The notes under the pieces are model-generated. The model was not told the origin of the DNA. It worked only from the letters and a program-made list of their open reading frames with translations, and searched no databases. A DNA stretch of 64,000 nt. It comes from Watersipora subatra. Taxonomy: Eukaryota; Bryozoa; Gymnolaemata; Cheilostomatida; Watersiporidae. Made by a program: the position numbers and the translations under genes. Every line of letters begins with the position of its first letter. Within the stretch, counting starts at the first letter, position 1. Positions 13,201-22,746 of the stretch are shown piece by piece. The stretch is from NCBI RefSeq assembly GCF_963576615.1, contig NC_088711.1:2294001-2358000 (forward strand), written 5' to 3'.

Positions 13201-15300
13201 TGGCTTCAAACGGTTCCTTGTGCACAATGTTTCTGTAAGTATTGACTAACCGATATCAATTTAGTCGTTCTTGCTCAATTCTAAAAACTTGCAATAAAAG
13301 CTTAGAACATTCCAAAGTAACTGTGCATCCTTTTACCAAGTGTCAGTGCAATCGTGTTTGTTTAAATTGCATATTGGTATGGTATGTGCACGTCTGTGTC
13401 AACTAGGAATTCTAAGAATTCTCTGGTTATTCGTCCAACTACTCTAGCACGGTCAGTATATTTTGGAATGTTTTGCATGGTTTGGTAATGTAGTTATGTT
13501 TGAAGTTTAAGTAGCTAGGCTATTATGATTATATTTAGGTTTTTGTTGTATTCTAATTTCTTTACTCGCCCTTCAACCTAAGCCATGTTTTTGTTGTGTT
13601 TAACAGTTTTATCTGACTTGAGTGCTGCCTAGATATCCGAAAATAATTGAAATTTTAAAGGTAACAGTTCTAAGTTAACAAAGAATTTAAAACATTGCCA
13701 TAATGATGAAAATGTTCCAGACTTATTAATGCGTGCCAATGTTATAGTTGGTAACATTGACTTTTCATATTTTCCATGTTGATAAAATCATTTAATTTGC
13801 ATGTCAGCATCGCACTATGGCTAGGAACTGCAATCCCATGTTTATAATCACACTGAATTATTTACTTTTGTTTATTTTCATATAAGGCATAAACAAACTG
13901 GTACCTGGTCAATGAACCTGTAAAGAGCTTATGATTTACATTAAGTCGTCGTCTTACGACCTGTGCGATGTATGTCCACCCGACTTCATGACCATGTCCG
14001 TGGGAAGGTCAGGTAGCGCAGTGCGAAGCATAAGCCAAAACTGTCTTTTTATGAGCAATAGAAAAGGGGTTATGAGCATCAATCCATCGTAAGCCAATTC
14101 AGATTACCATAATGGTGTTATCAAATAGTATGCTACAAAACTGCAAGTTTAGAAGTTATAAAATGATAATCTATCAAATGCTACAAATATATACCGTACT
14201 TTTCGGACTATTAGCCGCTACTTTTTTCTGATGATTTTAGCCATGCAGCTTATATAAGGGTGCGGCTAATCTGTGGCTTTTTCCTTCACCGCTAGGGCGC
14301 ATTAACGGGAATCTCTAATTAGTGCACTTCTAGCGGTGAAAGAAAATACGAAACAATGCTTCACAGTACAGTTACGTTAGGCACTAAAAAAGCGTCGGAT
14401 AATACGAAACTGTGCTGTTCGGCACTGTTCCGTTTTAAACAACGAAGTTGCTGCCGCATTAAAAGCACAGTCTTGAGTCCTGCGGCCTATACAAAAGTGC
14501 GGCTTATGTATTGTTTTGTTATCGGTTTTCGGAAAATAAAGCAGGTGCGGCTTATATAGGGGTGCGGTTTATAGTCCGAAAAGTATGCAAGAAAATATGA
14601 CATAAACAAAACCATAGCAAATAAAAAGAAGCCGTGTGTAATCAAAATAGCCTCAAACACGTAGGAGCACAGATTCCATCGTGAATGCGAAAACTTTTCA
14701 CGTGCATCAAAGTATCAAGACTGTTAAACAAGAAACTACTATTAGCCTGATACAGTTACTAATTATTTCTATGGTTTTGCATTCAAAGTTTTAAGTGACA
14801 CTACAGAATCGACTTGTGTCCAAATCGTCATACGGCTGGTCAGAACCAAACGCAGCCGTACGTGAAGGAGGACCAGTATCTTTTGCTAGTATTTATTTTG
14901 GCTCAGTATTATGTGGGGGAATCTCTCAATTGCTAAATGTTGAAATATATGTAAGTCAGAAATTATAGGTTTTTTTTAATTATGGAATTGTATTGTTTTT
15001 GGGGCATCACAACATTGTTTTATGTAGGTGTTTTATATGTTGAAGTTGTTTTATTTTCCATTTGCAACCGCCTGACCTGATTAATGTTTTTTTCTTGTTT
15101 TGGTTGACTCTTTTCATTAATCACTGCTTTTTTATTAACAGGAGCTTGAAGTGTTGCTCATGCAGAATAGAACATACGCCGCTGAGATTGCCCATGATGT
15201 CTCCAGTAGAAAAAGGAAATCAATAGTTGAGCGTGCCCAACAACTGAATATTAAAGTGACCAATGCCAATGCAAGACTTAGATCAGAAGAGAACGAATAG
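10221..15300 (+). CDS. RPL32: 60S ribosomal protein L32 (eL32)
   Basis: Three coding exons, 10221-10322, 13082-13234 and 15142-15300, all cut at phase 0, give a complete 137-aa protein. A non-coding exon (about 10027-10056) is spliced to 10203. Diagnostic segments are [53 protein letters not shown] and the C-terminus [10 protein letters not shown], characteristic of eL32. The protein is part of the large ribosomal subunit. Length matches the family (about 135). All junctions have GT-AG sites (GTAAGA, GTAAGT; TTTTTTTAG, TTAACAG). Introns 2 (2.8 kb) and 3 (1.9 kb) are swollen by at least three DNA transposons. The N-terminal 15 residues differ from vertebrates, as usual between phyla. Confidence 0.98.
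10942..11627. mobile_element. Tc1/mariner-like MITE in RPL32 intron 2
   Basis: Termini TA|CCCTCAAACCTCGAC and GTCGAGGTTTGACTG|TA are inverted repeats (core TCAAACCTCGAC) flanked by TA, the mariner-type target duplication. The 686-bp interior has no transposase frame. The CAGTCAAAC terminus also ends the element at 25293-26053. Confidence 0.75.
11888..12548. mobile_element. piggyBac-like MITE (TTAA target) in RPL32 intron 2
   Basis: Flanked by TTAA at 11884-11887 and 12549-12552. The termini CCCTTTTGCAGGC and, on the other strand, CCATTTCGCAGGC match at 11 of 13 positions. TTAA duplication with a CCC/CCA start suits piggyBac. No coding frame of the family is visible in 661 bp. Confidence 0.7.
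14197..14585. mobile_element. 389-bp MITE with TACTTTTCGGACTAT termini, in RPL32 intron 3
   Basis: TACTTTTCGGACTAT at 14197 is the exact inverse of ATAGTCCGAAAAGTA ending at 14585. GCGGCTTATA motifs follow inside each end in mirror arrangement (14205-14290 and 14480-14575). No clear target duplication is seen and the superfamily is uncertain. The ORF at 14356-14559 is an incidental frame inside it. Confidence 0.8.
14831..14860 (+). ncRNA. Hairpin in RPL32 intron 3, possible snoRNA part
   Basis: TACGGCTG (14831-14838) pairs exactly with CAGCCGTA (14853-14860) over a 14-base loop. Introns of RPL32 host an H/ACA snoRNA in vertebrates, so an intronic structured RNA is conceivable. I cannot identify a convincing H box, ACA box or guide target, so this is only a candidate. 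Confidence 0.2.
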
Positions 15301-15324
15301 TTTTCTATCTCGTTGTCTGTTCTA

Positions 15325-15330
15325 AATAAA
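15325..15330 (+). terminator. RPL32 polyadenylation signal
   Basis: AATAAA lies 25 bp after the RPL32 stop codon. The short 3' UTR is typical of ribosomal protein genes. Confidence 0.85.
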
Positions 15331-16139
15331 TAACATTTGAAAAGCCTACAACAAAACCTCTCTGCGCATAATCGTGTGGTACAATTGGTATTAATCAATT
15401 TTTTATTAAGGCTATGCATACCTATATTTAGTGGTAATCTGCTCCATAACTACAACACAGTGCCTCTTCGCATCAAGTTCAAAGTGATCACACTCTTTAC
15501 TACAATTAGTGTTTACATTCAGCCATAAATATATAAACCTAGATTGGCCAATAGGGAAAAAGCCTGTCAGACTTAAATAGCATGACGTAACGTCATTGTA
15601 TTGTACCTCACGCTTGACTGCACTGTTGTTAACAATGAAGCTAATGAGGAGAATTTGACAAAATCCCATTTATTTTCACATAAAAACCTTCTTGGAAACA
15701 TAATCCAGTAAACTAAAACAATTCTGTGATAATATCTGATAACCACCTTAGATTAAAACTATAAAAGCTATGAATTGTTGCGAACAAATCATGAGCCATC
15801 AGGGCTTTATTTGCCACCCTCTCCTATCCCTATTCTCTCTTTTCCCCTTCTCCAAAGAAGAAGTGAGAAGCGGAAAGAGAGAAGGGAGAAAGGAGGGGGC
15901 AAAGAGCCCGCCCACTCACTCAAAGAGCCAGACCCTGGCTAGGTAAATAGACTAACATCATGTTGAACTAAACATGACTAAATATGATGAGCCTGTGAAG
16001 TTTTGATCTGATCAGGGAAATGGAATCAATGGCTTTCTTAGCTAGAGCTGGAACGAGACCAAGGAATGCAGGGTTGGACCAGACTCAGGGTCAGACCCAG
16101 AGCCGTATAGTTTCACAGAGTCCCGCGACTAACAGAAGC

Positions 16140-16180
16140 CATAGACCTATTAACTATACTAGACTGGGCAATCCAATGCA
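16140..16180. mobile_element. Truncated copy of the 92-bp CATAGACCTA MITE
   Basis: CATAGACCTATTAACTATAC and the following ACTAGACTGGGCAAT match one end of the short element at 26211-26302. The partner terminus is missing. It is present only in the left arm of the P element, so it inserted after the arms formed. Confidence 0.65.
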
Positions 16181-16652
16181 TCACGGCTCAGCATGGTGTG
16201 TCATCACTGTTTACATTGAAAGAATGACGGAGAGAGACAGCTTTGTTGCTACATGTAATTTGACATAACTACTAAAGTACACAAGATATTAGTTTAAAAT
16301 TTTGAATGCAAAGCTTATACACTATGCATTTCCTACCCTGCAAATTTGTAAAGATAAAGTTGAATATTTCATATGTAAAGTGCCAGTAAAAATGTATATT
16401 GATCTATTCAAAAAATATTGCCAAATTATCAATGTTGCCCTATGCTATGGACTAACCTGTCAGATAGTTAGGTGTACAAACTGATTTCAAATGCATACAC
16501 ACTGGTAAATGGTACACTGATCGCAGTCTGCCATGAATATAAATGTTGGGTCTTAGGTGTTATGCAAACAGCATCAGAAAATAGGTTTTTATGTTCACTT
16601 TGTTGCTTTGTTCACTTTGCATAGTCCAGGCCACAGTTTTAAGTAGGAAGCC

Positions 16653-18863
16653 ATGGAGAGTGGAGCAACTACCAGCACTGGAAATGATTCGAAGGTAAAT
16701 GTTACTCCAATTGTTTTCAAGTGTGGTTGTGAGAGGTACCTAGATATGAAGAGCAAGAAATCTTGCGGATTTTTCCGAGATAATCATGCAAATAATAGTT
16801 TTTTCCAAAATGTTTTCTTAAAGCTCATTGCTGGCACTAATAATTGAAAAGTTGCTTCGCACAAAGAGGTGCCAACCGCGAAGTAGACGAAGTGTTGCCC
16901 ATTTCATGAAGTTTTTCATCACCATGGCAGGTGGACATAGGCTAGTAAATGAGTATGGTGATGGCTCTGCTATATTTAGAAGTGTAGCTAAACCCCACGA
17001 AAAGATTTTTACTTTATGATGGTCTCATAAGAATGCAATTATTTACTGATTATTTTGCAGGACAGGAGTAACAATTTTTGCTGTGCATTTGGTTGTTCTA
17101 ATACTCCAGCAAAAGACAGTTAACTCAGTTGCCACACCTTTCCATCGGAAGAAAAACACCGAGACATATGTAACAAGCGGATAGACGCCGTGAAACGTAA
17201 GGACTGGATGCCCTCAAAATACTCTGCGCTTGGCAGTGATCTCCTGCAGATCTCCTGGTATGATGATGGCTGCCATACTAAAGCCTACTGCTGCACCAAG
17301 GGTATTTGATTCTCTGCCAAAATATTTACAACCAACTCAACCAAAGCATAGATGACTGTTATGCCAACCAACACTATCTAACTCATCCCCACCAGACCGA
17401 GATGAGCCAGTCCTGGAACCTTCACTTTGCTATGAAGAGCCAACAGCCGCCAAAGCAATCTGAAGAGATCATTCCCGACTCTCTACATAAGCGTACCTCG
17501 TACCTTGGCATAGGGAAATAAATTTTTCAAACATTTCGCGAGGCCAAGTATCTACTTCTGTACAAGCTTAGACAGAATCGTATAGAAACACTGTTCTCAA
17601 AGATTCGGGCCAAAGTAGGTTTCAACAATAATCCAGATGTCCGTAGCTTCAAATCTGCACTGAAAGCTCGACTAGTGAAAACAGACATCACACCTAGCAC
17701 GAGTGCTAACTGTCTTGATTGTGATAGCTCAGATGGCTCCTGCTCCCTACTTCTCTTATCTAAACGAAGAAAAATTCATGTAGAAAGTGACGATGACTTC
17801 CATGATTATTTGGAATCAAGCGAACGGCTGGAAATTGATCTGTGAAAATCTGTCTCGGACATAGCGGAATACATCGGTAGGTAAATACAACCAATTCCTC
17901 TAAATTTTCTACAACACAAGAGATCTGGCGCACATTGCAGCCTTGCTGCATGTGCTAAACTGCATGACTGCCCATATTGTGGTACATGATTTAGGTATGT
18001 ACATGTATTTTGGTATTAGCTACTTTCACTTGTTGTTAGTGTTTAGAACAGATATACAGGTAGCAGAGTGGCTTGAAATAATACTGCAGCAAATCAGTGA
18101 GATGTAAGTAACTTTATTTTACGGTTGATACATATACTTTTTATAATAATATTAGCATATGATATTTATTTAGCAGGTTATGTGGTACAGAGCTTAAAAC
18201 TCAATCCTTCGTTTTTTCGTGACGTCATTTTATCGTTGTCGGCCATCTTTATAGACAATTTTTTCGTTAGAAACCGGAAGCTTTTGCAATGATAATTTAA
18301 AAACGATGTTTTTGTTTGCAATTCTTTATTTTAGTATCAAAACAACACTTAAAAGTACTAATAAACCAAAGAAAAACGATCGTTTTCTACAAAAATGGCG
18401 GCTTTTCCGTGAACGAGCGCATGTGCAAACGACTTGATAACGTCAAAAAAACGATGGATACAACTACAATGACTGCACCAGCTTTATAGCCTCCTGTCTA
18501 GATTTACGCACCAGGGATGATTCGACACTAACCAGTGTAAAAGATAGAGGTGGTCTGTTTACACCTCATCCTGTCATCACAAAGATATGCCTAGGCTCAG
18601 AACAGATCATACGGCAGTGTGTCGACTTACAACGAATCACTGCAGACATACACAAGCTGGTGGCCACTAAGACTCTTTCATCGGTTTTACAAAGCAATTT
18701 GCATCAGGAATTTTCACGCTCAAGTCACAGCGCAGCGTTAGTTAAAACTATCACATCCATATATGTCAGAATTAGAATCCACCATGAGGCTACAAAGATA
18801 GCAGCTAACAAGAGTAATCTTAGATCAAAGCTCAGCCGACTGGTCATCTTTAGTCATGTGTAG
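16653..18863 (+). pseudogene. Decayed P-element transposase (THAP domain plus C-terminal part)
   Basis: A short first exon (16653-16694, then GTAAATG) can splice to 17061. There a THAP zinc finger begins: FCCAFGCSNTPAKDS, then after an in-frame TAA at 17121, CHTFPSEEKHR and AVKRKDWMPSKYSAL. The expected C-x-x-H-F near the end is lost (LGSDLL). A frameshift follows and then APRVFDSLPKYL, the AVPTIF-like end of a THAP domain. The RNase H-like catalytic core is missing. From about 17545 the C-terminal region appears: RQNRIETLFSKIRAKVGFNNNP, where GFNNNP is typical of P/THAP9 transposases. The last piece (about 18470-18863) has RGGLFTPHPVITKIC and ends at TAG. Stops, shifts and deletions make it non-functional. 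Confidence 0.8.
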
Positions 18864-19299
18864 CCTGTCACAATATGTCCAGAAAAGTGTACCATTTGTC
18901 ATTTGTTTTCTACGATTTTTCTGATGCTGTTTGCATAACACCTAAGACCCAACATTTATATTCATGACAGACTACGATCAGTGTACCATTTACCAGTGTG
19001 TATGCATTTGAAATCAGTTGTACACCTAGCTATCTGACATGTTAGCCTATAGCATAGGGCAACATTGATAATTTTGCAATATTTTTTGAATAGATCAATA
19101 TACATTTTTACTGGCACTTTACATATGAAATATTCAACTTTATCTTTACAAATTTGCAGGGTAGGAAATGCATAGTGTATAAGCTTTGCATCTAAAATTT
19201 TAAACTAATATCTTGTGTACTTTAGTAGTTATGTCAAATCACATGTAGCAACAAAGCTATCTCTGTCATTCTTTCAATGTAAACAATGATGACTTGATT

Positions 19300-19890
19300 G
19301 TTGTATCATGAACCATTTGAAAGAAAACAAAATTTCCTACAAAAAGCTGCTAATAACGTTTTTGTAAAAACGTAAAGTAAATGCAAAAAAGAGCGATATT
19401 GAGAGCGAGGTATGAATATTCCATTAGAGATCAGTATGTCGATCCGGTTTGTTTGGAATCCGATGTTTTTGTTTCCGGTTTTGGTCGCGAGACTTTTTAA
19501 AGCTATATGACTCTGCCAGTACAGAGCTGTATAACTTCACAGAGTTTCACTGCTAACGGATGCGCATATCGGAGCTCGCACGGCTCCAAACAAATAAGCC
19601 GGGCCCACTATTGTTTTATATAAGTTATAATGGAGAGGCCGCAACACTAACCAACAAAAATGACTCCCATTGGCAGTCGCTCTGAAATTGATTGTTGTAT
19701 TATACACCATTTGAAAAAAGACAAAATTCTCTACAAGAAACTACCAGTGATTTTTTGTAATAAAGTAAAGTAAATGCAAAAGAGTGAGATGTTGAGAGCG
19801 AGGTAAGAATATTCCATTAGAGATCAGTATGTCGATCGGGTTGGTTTGGAATCAAGCGTTTTTGTTTCCGGCTTTTGGTCACGGGACTCT
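19300..19890. repeat. Direct duplication of about 200 bp inside the P-element right arm
   Basis: The segment from about 19300 to 19500 (CATTTGAAAGAAAAC through GGTCGCGAGACT) recurs at about 19697-19890 with scattered substitutions, about 395 bp apart. Both contain GAATATTCCATTAGAGATCA. It enlarges the right inverted-repeat arm relative to the left. Confidence 0.8.
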
Positions 19891-20623
19891 GTGAAACTAT
19901 ACGACACTGGTCAGACCATACTCAGGGTCGGACCAGACTCAGGGTCAGCAATGAGGGCCAAGATCGGGTCGGACCAGGTCAGCACGATTTTTTATTCATT
20001 TAAGGTTAAGAGATAGTTCTATTACAGCCTAATGTTGTTACATCGATAAACTAAGATAAAAGAAACCGTTATAACACCAATCGTTATATTTTGTGGCTTG
20101 GTTTATAGATGCAATTTACAATTTATGGCTAGACATTGGTGGATCAATTGACATGTAGTCTTATTAGTCATGTAGGATATTTGCATGTGACTGCAATTAT
20201 ATGATTTCAAGGCTTTTCATGAAGGTCAGAGCATTGTAGGCATAAACAGTTTAATGTTAATTTTATAGCTATCTAAACCATTCTATCGTTTTGCCTTCAG
20301 TTATGTGTTAACTCTCAGACTGAACAACACACAATAAATACCTTATTTCAAGCACTACTCAATAAGTCTATACTATTTGCTATTCAATGGGTGATAGATT
20401 AATGGCATGATTTGGCTAGTGTTTTTATTACAGATTTTATTTTCAACTGCTATTATAATCAACAAGAGATTAGTTAAGAAATACTTTACAAATATAGAAA
20501 TAGATAACCCAGCATAGTGGAAAGCAAAAATCCATCACTTCTCTAAAACTTCTGGTATTAGTGAAAGAAACTAAAAATAAAATTAATTTGCTGGATTGAA
20601 GGTTCTTAGACGCTATTGTTTAA

Positions 20624-21477
20624 AAGTTGACTTGCAACAAAATTGACATTACAGTTATTTGGTATCAAAATATTCACTATGCCTTACTCTGTTGTGTTGT
20701 AGGTGCCAAATACGTGGAAATGTGATTACAAGCATTTAAAAGCTCAAAAACGAAAAGCCGCCGTAGATTGGAATCTCTTTATTTCGATGACGTAGTCATT
20801 ACAGTTTGGTGAATTGAAAAGCCAATAAAAAGCTAAATACATATAAAACTTATCATAGTACTAGTTTATGACAAACACTTCCGGTTTCACCGAAGACCCC
20901 GTATCAAATATAGATGCTCGCTACTTTACAGTTTTGTTTTGGCATTATTCAATCGTCAAGTCGTAATCTGATCACGTGACCCAATACTTCGAAAATAATT
21001 TTTGCAGCACTTTTCGATTATCACAGGTGACCAACAGGCTCGTCATGATTATCAGACAATGATATGTACTCCTTCGAGCTAAGGTTAAAAAGTTTAACGA
21101 TTTTTTACAGTAAGTTATAAGATATCAGTGCTAAAAGTGACAGCATTACAATGACGATAAAACAGACGCATAAAAACAATAGACATGGTTTTATTGAATG
21201 CGTGAAGTATATTTATGAAAATATTTTGACGAATGAGGTTGCATGAAAGTGTAAACAGAAACCATCCTGTAACAACTACTTCCCATTTGAGCCGTTTTGG
21301 AAAGAGAATCCAAACTACGGCGGTCTTGTGTGGCTGCAATTTTCTGTTCGGTTTTGAGCTTTTAAGAGCTTGTAATCACATTTCCACATATTTGGCACCT
21401 ACAACACAACAGAGTAAAACATGGTGAATCTTTTGATACCAAATAACTGTAATGTTAATTTTATTGCAAGTCAACCT
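20624..21477. mobile_element. TTAA-flanked foldback element, copy 1 (854 bp), inside the P element
   Basis: Bounded by TTAA at 20620-20623 and 21478-21481, with termini AAGTTGACTTGC and GCAAGTCAACCT. The inverted repeats continue inward for about 130 bp, with mismatches, through GTTATTTGGTATC and ACTCTGTTGTGTTGTAGGTG. TTAA duplication is used by piggyBac and Kolobok elements. No transposase frame is visible. Flanks join to the 20-bp palindrome GCTATTGTTTAAACAATAGC when the element is removed. Confidence 0.85.
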
Positions 21478-21479
21478 TT

Positions 21480-21789
21480 AAACAATAGCATGATGTTGAA
21501 CCTCAGCAACTTCTCCATGGTGACAATTAGTGCTAGCCTGGGAAAGTTTTTCACCAATCCAGCACTACTAAGCAACACTCTCGTCGCTTTCTCACTGTGG
21601 TTGCAAACCTCAATCACCACAGGCGAAGACAAAATCAAGTCATCACGATTCTTAACTGTGATTAGGGAATTAGTTGCTTGGTTTACATCACAGTTGGCAA
21701 CATCCACGATACTAGTGATACAATCACCACATTTCAGCTTTGGTGACCTAGCCAGCTGTAAAATAATCATTGTCTCATTTTTGACTTAA
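21480..21789 (-). pseudogene. Second P-type transposase fragment, antisense, in the right arm
   Basis: The minus strand is open over about 100 codons and reads CDVNQATNSLITVKN, then LILSSPVVIEVCNHSEKATR. This corresponds to the C-terminal GGL-x-PS-x-V-x-x-C-x-x-x-E-K region also seen near 18550 in the other transposase relic. It runs opposite to the main relic and is interrupted at its 3' side by the TTAA element. It is probably a fragment of another P-like copy nested here. Confidence 0.55.
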
Positions 21790-22293
21790 GACATACTTGC
21801 ATACTCATCATATTTAGTCATGTTTAGTTCAGCATGATATTAGTCTATTTACCTAGCCAGGGTCTGGCTCTTTGAGTGGGTGGGCTATTTGCCCCCCCCC
21901 TCTCCTTTCTCCCTTCTCTCTTTCCGCTTCTCACTTCTTCTTTGGAGAGGGGGAAAAGAGAGAATAGGGATAGGAGAGGGTGGCAAATAAAGCCCTGATG
22001 GCTCATGATTTGTTCGCAACAATTCATAGCTTTTATAGTTTTAATCTAAGGTGGTTATCAGATATTATCACAGAATTGCTTTAGTTTACTGGATTATGTT
22101 TCCAAGAAGGTTTTTATGTGAAAATAAATGGGATTTTGTCAAATTCTCCTCATTAGCTTCATTGCTAACAACAGTGCAGTCAAGCGTGAGGTACAATACA
22201 ATGACGTTACGTCATGCTATTTAAGTCTGACAAGGCAACTGATGGGAATAGCTATTATTGGCCAATCTAGGTTTATATATCTATGCATTCAGC

Positions 22294-22746
22294 TCATTGG
22301 CCAGACGCTCACTCGCAAAAATTGTAGCCCACAACTACCTTGCCATAAACTTGGGCATTATTTTCCTATGGCTAGATATAGATAAGTTTACCCGGTAGCA
22401 TAAGATTTGAGTGTACTATCTCCTGAAACAGAATCAGTGGTTGTCAGCATTATGGTAAACATTATGGTAAACAATACCAATCATATGATTGGTATTGAGT
22501 GGTAGCATATGATAAATGAAGTAGATTTAATGTGCAAAAACGCCAAGGAGGGTCAGTATAAAAAGCACTTTGAAGCCATCGATGGAAAATAGGTTAAAAT
22601 ATTGGCAAATGATTACAAATTTGTAGAATTAAAGCACGTCTAAATTGGACAAAATGCGTGTCACAAGATTGCACCCGTGTAGATGTAGGCTTAGTATAGA
22701 GAGCAGTTTGAGGCATATTAAATGCAATGCCTTAAATTGTAGACGG
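22294..22746. other. 3' flank of the DyP peroxidase gene
   Basis: About 450 bp between the P element and the peroxidase stop codon, which should hold the peroxidase 3' UTR. No clear AATAAA is visible on the minus strand. ATGATTGGTATTGAGTGGTAG and its neighbour ACCAATCAT form a small inverted repeat at 22480-22500. Confidence 0.4.

Larger units (their letters stand above)
15516..22293 (+). mobile_element. P-superfamily DNA transposon, 6.76 kb, with exact 8-bp TSD
   Basis: CATTCAGC occurs at 15516-15523 and again at 22286-22293, immediately outside inverted termini CATAAATATATAAACCTAG (left) and its near-exact inverse (right; one mismatch in the first 19). The element proper is 15524-22285. 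Its inverted repeats are very long and concentric: 15524-16010 with 21789-22285, 16060-16138 with about 19866-19945, and 16201-16577 with 18916-19293. The left arm is compact (about 1.05 kb); the right arm is expanded by a duplication and insertions between 19294 and 21788. A THAP-type P transposase relic fits exactly between the inner arms. An 8-bp TSD, CAT-initial termini and this transposase identify the P superfamily. Confidence 0.85.

Noticed and set aside
15412-15669. ORF 'MGFCQILLISF', repeated at 22128-22385
   Set aside because: Both copies are the inverted terminal arms of the P element, not coding sequence.
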